A stretch of 45,533 nt of DNA from Sphingomonas sp. Leaf208 (GCF_001421415.1 NZ_LMKH01000015.1:1-45533), one strand, 5' to 3'. Positions 17,154 to 25,282 are shown, counted from the first letter of the stretch. Notes: generated by a model not told the origin, from the sequence alone. Made by a program: numbers and translations.

Positions 17154-18116
17154 TCAATACGGCAACGGTTTATCGACAAGGGCTGGATCAGCCTTTGCCT
17201 TGCGCTCCTTTTCTGCCTCTTCGACCGCCTTCTTTTGCGCCGGGGTCATTGGCGGTGTCACGCCAAGCAAATTCACCGCCCACGGAATTGTGACCGAGTA
17301 GGTTTCCGGCTTCGACATTGGAATAATTGGGTCGGTTGGCTTGGGCTTTTTGCCGGGTTTCGGAGGCTCTTTCGCATTGATGATATACATTACGGTCGGA
17401 GCCGGCGGCTCAGGCTCCTTGGTCTTTGCGATATCGAAAGGCGCGATTAGCGGTTGCCAGTTCGACGCCAACTTGTAGTCGATGCGGTACGAAGCGGTTT
17501 TCGTCATAGATGCGTCGAAGGTTACGAAGTAGGCTTTGACCCCTGCCGAACCGCCACCCGCATCAACAAGGAGGATGCTGCCCTCGCGCGTGAACCCGCG
17601 AATTTGAACGTGTGGAGTTCCCTTTTCCAAATCATTCAACTGCTTTCGGCGTGTCGCCAGATTAAGCAGCGGGCCATCCAACACTTTCGGCGTTCCGTCC
17701 GTTAACGTCGTGGCTTCGCATTTGGTAAGCGGGGTTTCCTCAGCGCCTTTCAACGCAGGATTATTGTAAACGACGAACGCCTCCTCCTCCTTACTTCCGT
17801 ATGTTACCCCGTTGCTTTTCTGCGCCGCGAGAGCAATCGCGATTGAAGGCGCGACTGGGACGGTCGCACCGATTTTGTCGACTATTTGCTTGTCATTTTG
17901 TGTAGTCGCTGTGAGGACGACGCCGATGCTAAAAGACTTGTCTTGTGCCACCTCAAGATATCTTTTTACATCGCAGCGGATATTCTGAACGATCTCCGCG
18001 AACGGAACTGCCTTTTTTGAACGCAGCAGCGACATATCGAGCGTCTTAGGCTTCAACAAACCCCCGGCACAACCAGCCAGGCACAATGTCGCCGTTAAAA
18101 GAAATACGTGTTTCAC
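17154..18116 (-). CDS. Unknown lipoprotein
   Basis: A 320-aa protein with a lipoprotein signal (MKHVFLLTATLCLAGCAGG, lipobox LAGC), so probably anchored in the envelope. It begins at a GTG (18116) preceded by a G-rich TTGGGGAAAAACGA. The mature part contains conserved-looking AEIVQNIRCDVKRYLEVAQDK, a Pro/Lys-rich linker (KEPPKPGKKPKPTDP) near residue 250, and a charged C-terminal helix (PAQKKAVEEAEKERKAKADP). No enzyme motif is seen. Codon use is less GC-rich than in neighbours, suggesting recent acquisition. It stands alone between intergenic stretches. Confidence 0.75.
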   Translation of the reverse strand: MKHVFLLTATLCLAGCAGGLLKPKTLDMSLLRSKKAVPFAEIVQNIRCDVKRYLEVAQDKSFSIGVVLTATTQNDKQIVDKIGATVPVAPSIAIALAAQKSNGVTYGSKEEEAFVVYNNPALKGAEETPLTKCEATTLTDGTPKVLDGPLLNLATRRKQLNDLEKGTPHVQIRGFTREGSILLVDAGGGSAGVKAYFVTFDASMTKTASYRIDYKLASNWQPLIAPFDIAKTKEPEPPAPTVMYIINAKEPPKPGKKPKPTDPIIPMSKPETYSVTIPWAVNLLGVTPPMTPAQKKAVEEAEKERKAKADPALVDKPLPY

Positions 18117-18535
18117 TCGTTTTTCCCCAAGTTGCGAGCAGGAAGCTACGCTTACTCGCCGAAAAACGACTCGACGCCATCTGATGACTTATTTCGCGCA
18201 GAAATAAAACCGGCATTGTGTGATTGCACATGCCCAGACCATCTCTTTTCAATAACCTTGTGTATGTGAGATGTCTATGATGCGGCCGACCCGATGGCCG
18301 CATGAGAAATCCGGTTCATTCAATTGATGATGGAATCGCTCCACTGACGAGGCTGCGGGACCACTACCATACCGCTCCGCGCGTCCCGAATGTTAGCTTT
18401 CGGCGTGAGCTGACATAGCGAACATAGTATTGGAACGGCGTATGTTGGTCGACTTCTGCCGTGGCCGATGCGGCGGCGAGGACCCACAACCGGCCATTCG
18501 CGACCACGTTCAGCTCCTCATCTCCGGACATTATG
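18117..18535. other. Intergenic region left of the IS110-family element
   Basis: About 420 bp. The right end is the left half of a dispersed repeat (CTCATCTCCGGACATT, 18517-18532), interrupted by the insertion of the IS110-family element; its right half continues at 19889. No gene recognised. Confidence 0.5.
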
Positions 18536-18600
18536 GGATGGCTCGCCCCTTATCCAGCATCGGATATGATGCGGATCTTTGAAAAGGAAGGAGCGAGTCG

Positions 18601-19641
18601 ATGTCTATCGCGTCTACTGCAATCCTTGGAATTGATCTGGGCAAAACCTCTTGCAGCATGGTCGGTGTCGATGAGCGGGGCACAGTTGTCCTGCGCCGGT
18701 CGCTGCGACGCCAGACACTGATCGACTACGTGGCAAAGCTTCCGACCTGCGTGATCGGGATGGAGGCCTGCTGCGGAGCGCATCATCTTGGCCGACTGTT
18801 TGCTGCAAGCGGTCACGAGGTACGGCTGATGTCGCCGGAGTATGTCCGTCCGTACGTGAAGGCGCAGAAGAACGATGATCGGGACGCGGAAGGGATTGCT
18901 GAAGCGGCCTCTCGACCGACGATACGCTTCGTCGAGCTGAAGACGCAGGATCAGTTGGACATCCAGACCCTACACCGCGCGCGATCGCGCCTGGTGGCTG
19001 AACGGACCAACTTGATAAATCAACTTCGCGCGGTTCTGTTTGAACGTGGGGTGAGCTTCCCGGTCGGGCGGCGCAAGCTTGAGCAGGGCATCGACGATTT
19101 GCTCACTGAGGGTGACAACACCCTATCGTCGCGTATGAGCCGGTTGATCGCGGAAATGCGTGCGGAATGGAAGCAACTCGATACGAAGATCGAGATGTTA
19201 AACGGGGAGTTCGTCGAGATGGCGGGCAGCGACGCTGCGATGCGTCGACTGACGACCATTCCAGGCATTGGCGTACTCAATGCAACCGCGCTGGTAGCCG
19301 CGGTCGGCGATGGTAGCAGCTTCAGCAAAGCCCGAGATCTCGGCGCTTGGCTCGGCCTAGTCCCTCGCCAACACACAACGGGCGGCAAGCCGCGCCTCCT
19401 GGGTATCTCAAAACGCGGCAACACGTATTTGCGCACGCTGCTTATCCATGGCGCCCGAGCTGCATTGCCGTCCCTGTCCAAAGGCGACACGCCGCTTGGA
19501 CGATGGCTACAGGGGATGATCGAACTAGGTGTGCATCGCAATGCCATCGTGGTGGCGCTTGCCAACAAATTCGCTCGCATCGCGTGGGCTGCCCTGAGAA
19601 GGGACATGCCATTTCAGCGTAACTACCCCGTTGCAATATAA
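18601..19641 (+). CDS. IS110-family transposase (DEDD recombinase)
   Basis: A 346-aa protein. The N-terminal RuvC-like DEDD domain shows ILGIDLGKTSCSMV (first Asp), GMEACCGAHHLGR (Glu), and KAQKNDDRDAEGIAEA (Asp pair). The C-terminal transposase_20 domain has TTIPGIGVLNATALVAAVGDG and a serine-containing ...LLGISKRGNTYLRTLLIHGARA, both typical of IS110/IS1111 proteins. ATG 18601 is preceded by AAGGAGCGAGTCG. The gene is full length, so the element may be active. Enzymes of this family cut and join DNA guided by an RNA made from their own element's non-coding end. Confidence 0.95.
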   Translation: MSIASTAILGIDLGKTSCSMVGVDERGTVVLRRSLRRQTLIDYVAKLPTCVIGMEACCGAHHLGRLFAASGHEVRLMSPEYVRPYVKAQKNDDRDAEGIAEAASRPTIRFVELKTQDQLDIQTLHRARSRLVAERTNLINQLRAVLFERGVSFPVGRRKLEQGIDDLLTEGDNTLSSRMSRLIAEMRAEWKQLDTKIEMLNGEFVEMAGSDAAMRRLTTIPGIGVLNATALVAAVGDGSSFSKARDLGAWLGLVPRQHTTGGKPRLLGISKRGNTYLRTLLIHGARAALPSLSKGDTPLGRWLQGMIELGVHRNAIVVALANKFARIAWAALRRDMPFQRNYPVAI

Positions 19642-19696
19642 ACAGTTCGGCAGCGTGAGGTATCACGCGTAGCCCACGAGGTTTGCAGGAAGGATT

Positions 19697-19882
19697 GGAG
19701 ATGGCCTGATAGTCGATCGGCGTTTGGAAGGCCCGATGAATGAATTGGCACTCGATGCCGTGGACATTATGAGGCTCCAGACGCGCGGATTTCCATCTTG
19801 GCCGTGGGCTTGCCTACGAGACCGCATACGTTGGCGCAGACTAATCAGATCATCAAAAATCTCACTTGCAAACGGGGCGAGC
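19697..19882 (+). ncRNA. Probable bridge/seek RNA of IS110-family copy A
   Basis: Non-coding sequence downstream of the transposase that aligns with the corresponding region of copy B over most of its length. Closing stem AGATGG (19699-19704) pairs with CCATCT (19793-19798). Inside is a GGCA-CTCGA-TGCC hairpin (19747-19759) flanked by two variable segments. The right segment, GGACATTATG (19762-19771), is identical to the bases at the left junction (18526-18535). The left segment, TGAATGAA (19737-19744), is the complement of TTCATTCA at the right junction (19889-19896). One guide in sense and one in antisense orientation is what a bispecific RNA pairing with both strands of a target would need. 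The RNA's true ends are unknown. Confidence 0.75.
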
Positions 19883-20073
19883 CATACGTTCATTCACATA
19901 CTGGCATCACCCGTGCGCTATTCCTTTACTGAAGCGCGGCAAACGACGAAATGTGGCGTGCCAACGCGCGGCCGCTATTAAGGCGGGAGTTCGTGGCCCT
20001 TCTTGCGTTGCGCCTCGGCACCGTTTGAGTGAGACCAGGCGTCCAACAGTTCGGCCGTTCCCCCATACTTGCA

Positions 20074-21126
20074 TCACAGGATCTGGAGCAGATTTAGAGC
20101 GGCGATCGGAATGATGGCCTGATCTTCGGTGTCCCTGACATCCTGCATGTAGGGAGCGCCGTTGGCGCAGATGCCGATCACCTCGCGCCCCTCGCTGACT
20201 GCGGGACCGCCACTCATACCAGCCACGATACCGGCGTTCGTTAGCAGCCGGCGCACGCCGCCCCGTGACATTCTGGTGGCAACGATGGTCCCCGGAGAAA
20301 CGCTGCAGGACGATCCGAAGCGGAAGTTCGGGAAGCCGCACACGGCGACGTGCGCCATTGGTGGCACGTCATCCTGGTTCGACCGCTTGAGCTGTCCACG
20401 CGGCGGGGCGGCCGACGAGATCACGGCTAGATCTAGGACGTCGCTCGCACAGACGATCGTCGCGGGGAACCGAACTGAGGGATCGTCGACGTGGAACATC
20501 TCGAGGTCCGGGTGAAGTTTACCGTCGCTCGCGTGCACGACATGGTGGCAAGTGATAAAGCCCACCCCCTCGAGCGCGAAGGCCGTCCCCTGACTGAGAC
20601 CCTCTTCGCTCTCTACCACCCAGCACGCGGCCGAGATCACGCCAATGTCCCACTCAGGCGGCGTCGGGATCGCAGCCTGAACCCGTAACATGTTGTTCGC
20701 CTCAGCCTTTCGGGCAGGCTCGTCGTTCAGCCAGTCGATTACCTGATCCGCCCAGACCTGCCCGTCCATCCGGCTGTCGACGATGTCCAGGATCAGGAGC
20801 AGCGAGCGCGTGCCGAACAAGGCTCCAAGCCCACCGACCTCTTTGAACTCGGCATAAGTCCTGCGCCGCTCAGCGGCAGCAAGGATTTCAAGGGCCTCGT
20901 TCTCAGACATAGCGCTCGTCGTCGACACGAAAGACGGACCGGTTTCCTGCCAACGGACGACGAGCGCGTCAGCGGTCCGCCCAATCGACACTCTCCACGG
21001 CTGCCTTCCGGGCAGGTCATTGGCAAAGGCGGGCGCGTAATCGTCTACCGCATCCCTGATAATTCGGCTTGTGTGACCGCCATACGTGAAATCGTCGGCT
21101 GGAACGTCGAACCAAGTGTCAGTCAT
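20074..21126 (-). CDS. Trypsin-like serine protease with unknown N-terminal domain
   Basis: A 350-aa protein. The C-terminal half (from about residue 170) is a trypsin-like peptidase of the DegP/GluV fold with a full triad: His195 (TCHHVVHA), Asp232 (VLDLAVIS) and Ser305 (AGMSGGPAV). The N-terminal ~165 residues (DDFTYGGHTSRIIRDAV ... LGALFGTRSLLLILDIV) match no domain known to me; they may be a recruitment domain of the kind found on bacterial conflict-system peptidases. No signal peptide is seen, so the protease is probably cytoplasmic, which is unusual for the fold. ATG 21126 with GGAG ten bases upstream is chosen; the frame continues into the adjacent IS701 element, which ends only 28 bp before the start codon and must have displaced the native promoter. 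Confidence 0.85.
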   Translation of the reverse strand: MTDTWFDVPADDFTYGGHTSRIIRDAVDDYAPAFANDLPGRQPWRVSIGRTADALVVRWQETGPSFVSTTSAMSENEALEILAAAERRRTYAEFKEVGGLGALFGTRSLLLILDIVDSRMDGQVWADQVIDWLNDEPARKAEANNMLRVQAAIPTPPEWDIGVISAACWVVESEEGLSQGTAFALEGVGFITCHHVVHASDGKLHPDLEMFHVDDPSVRFPATIVCASDVLDLAVISSAAPPRGQLKRSNQDDVPPMAHVAVCGFPNFRFGSSCSVSPGTIVATRMSRGGVRRLLTNAGIVAGMSGGPAVSEGREVIGICANGAPYMQDVRDTEDQAIIPIAALNLLQIL

Positions 21127-21153
21127 TGCAAAGCGTCTCCAAGCAGCAGCTAG

Positions 21154-22562
21154 CATTACAGTTGCATTCTCGACTTGAGGTGAGCGCGGCGGGCGGCCGC
21201 TTGGTGCGCTCGTCGCCATAACGACCATGCGATGATGTGGGCGGGCGCGATACGGCGCTGGGCGAACCGAACGGCGATGCGTCGAACTTCTTGTATGGAC
21301 CAGCGGATCAGCGCCGGGGTGTCGTGCGCATTCTTTTTGGGGGCGTCACCTCGTTTGCGTGGTGGCGGATCACCGCCATCATGGCGAACGCGAGCATGAC
21401 CAGCGACACGTGGCGATGCCATCCATGCCAGGAGCGGGTTTCGTTATGGTCGAGGCGGAGTTCGTTCTTGGTCGTCTCAAAGCTGTCCTCGATCGCCCAG
21501 CGGTGGCCTTCAACCTGCACGAGCGCGTCGATCCCGGTCCCGGCCGGGCACCAGGTTGTGAAGAACGCCAGTTCGCCGTCCGCGAATGTCGTCGGATCAG
21601 CAAGCCGCGTGTCCACACCCCAGTGCGTCCTTCACCGTAATCGGTAGCCTCGATGTCTGCGAGTTCGAGATAGGCCCAGTCGTGCAGTCTCGCTCCCTTC
21701 GTCCCATTGCCTGCCGACAGGCGATGCCAGGCGGCGGGATCGAGATCCTGGGCGATTTCACCTGCAGTGCCGAAAACGGCGGGCTTCCCCACCCAAGAGC
21801 CAAAGTGATGGTTGGAGCCAACGCCGAGGACATAGCCTTTCCCTGCTCGGCGTAGCGCCTGCTCGACGTCGCCGACGCCGTACACACTGTCAGCGGCGAC
21901 CCAGGCGAACGGGACGTCGGCTGCAATCGCACGTGCGATCATTTGCACCGCCAGGGCTGGCTTGGTCGCGAACCGCGTCTCCGTCGGGACATGGGCCGAA
22001 ACCATGCGCGCGCTGTTGCTGGTCCAGTTCTTCGGCAGATACAGCGCCCGGTCGATAAAGGCATGACCGCGGTGCGAGACATAGGCGGCAAAGACGCCGA
22101 TCTGGCAGTTGGTGATTTTGCCCGCAGACCCGGTGTATTGGCGCGAGACACCACACGACGCCTTGCCCTGCTTGAGGAAACCCGTCTCATCGATCACGAG
22201 CACCGCATCCTCGGCAGCCAGCGTCTCGACGACATAGTCGCGTACGATATCGCGCAGCGTGTCAGCGTCCCACCGACCGCGGCCAAGGATCGCCTGCTGC
22301 CGCCACGGTCCCGGATCGCCTGCCGCTTCCGCACGCATCCAGCCCGTCTTGCGCCGCTCGTCGCCTAGCAGCCCTTCCAGGAAGAACCCCGCGGATGCCG
22401 CGACACGGTCCTGCGTGAACAAACCCCGCATCCGCGCCTTCACGTCACGCAGCGAAGTCGCCCAAAGCTCCAGCGTCGTCTCAATCGATGCACCCGTCAT
22501 CCACGGTCTCCTGCCATGGAGACCCATTGATTCAGACTTCGCTTAAATTCGCAACTGTAATG
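21154..22562 (-). mobile_element. IS701-family insertion sequence (degenerate)
   Basis: 1409 bp bounded by a perfect 12-bp inverted repeat, CATTACAGTTGC at the left and GCAACTGTAATG at the right. The flanks are CTAG (21150-21153) and TTAG (22563-22566), both fitting the YTAR target known for this family but not identical to each other. The single transposase gene is frameshifted. Confidence 0.85.
21156..22500 (-). pseudogene. IS701-family transposase, frameshifted
   Basis: Three consecutive frames together give a full IS701-type transposase. The first runs from ATG 22500 (MTGASIETTLELW; ATG 22527 is also in frame) through DAVLVIDETGFLKQGK (DDE Asp) and AWVAADSVYGVGDV (second Asp) to GVWTRGLLIRR near 21585. 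The second resumes with ADGELAFFTTWCPAGTGID and the final Glu region HRWAIEDSFETTKNELRLDHNE. The third begins near 21335 with KKNAHDTPALIRWSIQEVRRIA and ends in AHLKSRMQL. The first change is an ordinary mutation. The second falls on CCCAAAA (21335-21341, minus strand), a sequence that could allow -1 ribosomal slippage, though a base loss in the run is simpler. Confidence 0.85.
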
Positions 22563-22964
22563 TTAGGGTCAGGACCCATTGATCTGAGCGGCTTGATCTG
22601 ATTCAGGCTCCGTGAGGAGACCGAGGATGAGCGACCTGTACTGACTGACCGACGAGCAGATGGCGCGGCTCGAACCGTATTTTCCCAAGAGCCACGGCAA
22701 GCCACGGGTTGATGACCGGCGAGTGTTGAGCGGCATCGTTTTCGTCAACCGCAACGGGCTACGATGGTGCGATGCCCCTCGGGAGTATGGCCCACACAAG
22801 ACGCTCTACAACCGGTGGAAGCGATGGGGCGAAAGGGGTGTCTTCCTCCGCATAATGGAAGGACTGGCGGCCGCGAGCGCCACGCCGAAGACGATCATGA
22901 TCGACGCGACCTATCTGAAGGCGCACCGCACGGCGTCCAGCCTGCGGGTAAAAACGTATGGCTC

Positions 22965-23150
22965 GCCCCGTCGGCAAGCGGTTTGTGTCTGATATTCTGA
23001 GCAGTCTGCGAAAACGTATCCGGCCTTTCGACGCGCGGTCGTTGGCCAAGATGGAGATCCGCGCGTCCTGGTCCTCATAAAGGGGCCGGCATCGAGTGCC
23101 ATTTTAAGCCATAGGGTTCCAGGTCACCGGTCGACTGTCAGGCCATCTTT
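22965..23150 (-). ncRNA. Probable bridge/seek RNA of IS110-family copy B
   Basis: On the minus strand the region after the transposase has the same scaffold as copy A: closing stem AGATGG (23143-23148) with CCATCT (23049-23054), the GGCACTCGATGCC hairpin (23088-23100), and shared blocks such as CACTCGATGCCG and GACGCGCGGAT. The variable segment after the hairpin is CCCCTTTATG (23076-23085), identical to the left junction of this copy (24304-24313). The segment before the hairpin (GGCTTAAAA) agrees only partly with the right junction (GGGTAAAAA). The changes are confined mainly to the guide positions, as expected for two elements with different targets. Confidence 0.7.
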
Positions 23151-23206
23151 CACTTACCTCCCGCAGACATCATCCAGCCGGTGCAAGGTGCATCGGCTGA
23201 TCTCGT

Positions 23207-24141
23207 TCACGCCGCCTGTGCGGCTGGATCGTAAGTACGCTCATGACGCAGCAGCGCCCAGACGATGCGTGCCATCTTGGCCGCTAGCGCCACCACGACG
23301 GTGTTGTGATGGGAACGCGACAGAAGGCCGCGCAGCCAGGCGCCAAGTCGTGTGTCGCTCTTGCTCATCGTCGGCAGCGATGCTCGGGCACCCTGGATCA
23401 GGTTTTTGCGCAGATAGCGGCTTCCGCGCTTGGTGATGCCGAGCAACCGCGGTTTACCCCCGGTCGTCGCTTGACGCGGCACGAGCCCAAGCCAGGCGGC
23501 AAGATCCCTGTTCGCTCATCCGAGCGGGCAGCCTCGGTAAACTCGGCATTGAGATCTGCGATCCGGTCATCAAGGGCAATCCAGCGCAGGCGCATATCGC
23601 TGACGAGCCGGTGGACACGAGACCCTAGCACTGGCTCGTCACCATCAAGCATCTCACCCAGCCGGACGGCAAGCTTTGCACGTCCTTGCGGGACTATGTA
23701 GCCGCGCTCCAGAAGAAGACTCCTGATCTGGTTCATCAACGAGGTGCGATCACCGACAAGCTGGTCACGGATGCGATGCAGCGTTTGCATGTCGAGTTGT
23801 TCCTCGGTTTTCAACTCGACGAACCGCATGGTCGGCCGTGTTGCCGCTTCCGCGATCGCCTCAGCATCGCGGTCGTCGTTCTTCTGCGCCTTTACGTATG
23901 GACGGACATATTCCGGCGACATCAGCCGAACGGCATGGCCTTGTCGTGCCAGCGCCCGTCCCATGTGATGAGCTCCGCAGCAGGCCTCCATCGCCACGAC
24001 GCAAGCCGGCAGACCTGCGGCGTATGTGATGACCGTGTCGCGGCGCATCCGTCGGCGGACGACGACCTTGCCGGTCGCATCCAGCCCAACCACGCTGCAG
24101 CTGTTCTTGCCTAGATCAATTCCCAGAACCGATACGTCCAT
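23207..24141 (-). pseudogene. IS110-family transposase, internal out-of-frame deletion
   Basis: Starts MDVSVLGIDLGKNSCSVVGLD at ATG 24141 and runs in frame through AMEACCGAHHMGR and KAQKNDDRDAEAIAEA, as in copy A, to TEAARSDE near 23510. By comparison with copy A about 31 codons (the TIPGIG...VGDG stretch) are then missing, and the frame changes. The C-terminal part continues in another frame as RDLAAWLGLVPRQATTGGKPRLLGITKRGSRYLRKNL through to 23207. The protein would lack a core part of the C-terminal domain, so the copy is dead. Confidence 0.9.
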
Positions 24142-24272
24142 GACCTTCGCTCCTTCCTCAAACGACCTGCTGTCGTAGGAACCACGCTGCAGCTGTTCTT
24201 GCCTAGATCAATTCCCAGAACCGATACGTCCATGACCTTCGCTCCTTCCTCAAACGACCTGCTGTCGTAGGA
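24089..24272. repeat. Perfect 92-bp tandem duplication at the copy-B start
   Basis: Bases 24089-24180 and 24181-24272 are identical. The unit contains the transposase ribosome site, its start codon and the first 17-18 codons, so a second start lies at 24233. Reading from that second start leads out of frame after the duplicated part. No copy of this is present in element A. Confidence 0.95.
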
Positions 24273-24754
24273 TGACAACGATTCGGATAAGGGGCGAGCC
24301 ATCCATAAAGGGGGCCTTGGGCGCCTCATCGGTCGCACCAAAGGCGGTATGAATACGAAGCTGCACGCTGTCACCGATGCAGAAGGCAGACCGCTCAGCT
24401 TCTTCATGACCGCGGGCCAGGTCAGCGACTACACCGGCGCTGCCGCGCTGCTTGATGATCTACCCAAGGCGCAGTGGATGCTGGGCGACCGCGGCTATGA
24501 CGCAGACTGGTACAGGGACGCCCTTCAGGCAAAGGGCATAACGCCCTGCATTCCGGGGCGAAAATCCCGGATCATCCCCGTCAAATATGACAAGCGCCGC
24601 TACCGAAGCCGGAGCCGTATCGAGATTATGTTCGGTCGTCTGAAGGACTGGCGCCGCGTCGCCACCCGCTACGATCGATGCCCGACCGTCTTCTTTTCCG
24701 CTATCGCGCTCGCCGCCACCGTCATCTTCTGGCTCTGATCAATGAGTCGTGACC

Positions 24755-25072
24755 CTAGGCAATAGCGCCCCCTTCACTCGTCAGTGAGACGCCAATGCTT
24801 CGGTAATGGAAAAGACTTGGAGAAGTCGATATCGCATTAGTCCATCAGTCAAGAAAACCTTACGAAGCAAAAGTCGCGTGGCGAGCGTGCGAAATCTCGG
24901 GTAACCCAAATCCAGCCATTCGGAACAGCCGTTAGCCTTCTGCCATTTGTTCACTGTGACGTGATGCCGTTTTCGCCAGGCAAGCCAGCCTTGCGCATTA
25001 TGGCGATCTACGGTCCTTCGACTAGGACCGCCTATTAGTAAGGTACCCTGTCAACTGATACCATCAGGCTGC
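24755..25072. other. Intergenic region right of the IS5 element
   Basis: About 320 bp. It begins with CTAG, matching the CTAG left of the IS701 element, so it was probably continuous with the sequence just upstream of the trypsin gene. A native minus-strand promoter for that gene would be expected here. A weak dispersed-repeat-like segment (CTTCTGCCATTTGTTCACTG) lies near 24936-24955. No gene recognised. Confidence 0.45.
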
Positions 25073-25099
25073 AAAGAAAAAGGCCGCCTTTCGGCGGCC
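25073..25099 (-). terminator. Rho-independent terminator
   Basis: On the minus strand GGCCGCC-GAAA-GGCGGCC forms a seven-pair GC stem with a stable GAAA loop, directly followed by TTTTTCTTT. It is well placed to end a transcript that contains the tiny ORF at 25141-25167, and perhaps the RelA/SpoT-domain gene further upstream. Confidence 0.85.
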
Positions 25100-25140
25100 G
25101 GTTGAAGATGCAGTGCTCGTATCCCTGATACCTATGGGCT

Positions 25141-25167
25141 TCAGTCGTCCTTGTCCGGATAGCGCAT
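25141..25167 (-). CDS. Possible 8-residue ORF (MRYPDKDD)
   Basis: An ATG with a strong ribosome site (AGAGGAGAG, about five bases upstream) opens an ORF of eight residues, MRYPDKDD, ending in TGA. A strong terminator follows about 40 bases later. The combination of ribosome site, short ORF and terminator suggests a translated mini-gene, a leader, or the remains of a longer gene. Nothing identifies its role; the ORF could be chance. Confidence 0.3.
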   Translation of the reverse strand: MRYPDKDD

Positions 25168-25282
25168 CGCTTCTCTCCTCTGGTGCACAGCGTACATGGG
25201 CGGTTCCTACCGTGAAGTAAACTGCGGACGCTTTAAATTTCTGCCGTACTCACCCCATCTGTTAAAACCTTGGGCCTACCCG

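Larger units (their letters stand above)
18536..19890 (+). mobile_element. IS110-family (IS1111-like) insertion sequence, copy A, intact
   Basis: An element of about 1355 bp with subterminal inverted repeats ATGGCTCGCCCC (18538-18549) and GGGGCGAGCCAT (19874-19885), an intact transposase gene, and a ~240-bp non-coding right part. Subterminal repeats and a downstream structured region are the IS1111-subgroup pattern. The first 20 bases of the left end (GGATGGCTCGCCCCTTATCC) are shared exactly with copy B. It interrupts a dispersed repeat: joining the flanks gives GGACATTCATTCA, identical to the free copy at 13500-13512. No target duplication longer than the shared TT is evident. Exact ends are uncertain by a few bases because of this ambiguity. 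Confidence 0.9.
22954..24306 (-). mobile_element. IS110-family insertion sequence, copy B, degenerate, nested in IS5
   Basis: Inverted repeats ATGGCTCGCCCC (22958-22969) and GGGGCGAGCCAT (24291-24302). It is in the opposite orientation to copy A. It lies inside the IS5 transposase gene at a poly-A run, leaving CCCCTTT at its left junction when read in transposase direction. It carries a 92-bp tandem duplication near its left end and an internal deletion in the transposase, which roughly cancel in length. Confidence 0.88.
22627..24738 (+). pseudogene. IS5-family transposase, nonsense mutation and interrupted
   Basis: The 5' part (22627 to about 22953) encodes a start MSDLY, then a TGA stop at codon 6 (22642-22644, where relatives have Trp), then LTDEQMARLEPYFPKSHGKPRVDD through TIMIDATYLKAHRTASSLRVK. 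The 3' part (from about 24307) continues GGLGRLIGRTKGGMNTKLHAVTD, LLGDRGYDADWYRDAL-like (here MLGDRGYDADWYRDAL) and SRSRIEIMFGRLKDWRRVATRYD to the stop. The DDE residues are present (MIDATY, GDRGYD, RIEIMF). The IS110-family insertion falls exactly in a run of A after ...RVK. The gene cannot make an intact protein. Confidence 0.9.
22567..24754 (+). mobile_element. IS5-family insertion sequence, split by an IS110-family element
   Basis: Bounded by imperfect inverted repeats GGTCAGGACCCATTGATC (left) and, reverse-complemented, GGTCACGACTCATTGATC (right). The flanks are TTAG (22563-22566) and CTAG (24755-24758). Without the inserted IS110-family copy (about 1350 bp) the element is about 835 bp, a usual size for the IS427/IS1031 part of the IS5 family. 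Confidence 0.85.

Noticed and set aside
24111..24407. Open frame across the 92-bp duplication into IS5
   Set aside because: It is an artefact of the duplicated transposase start; after the duplication it leaves the transposase frame.
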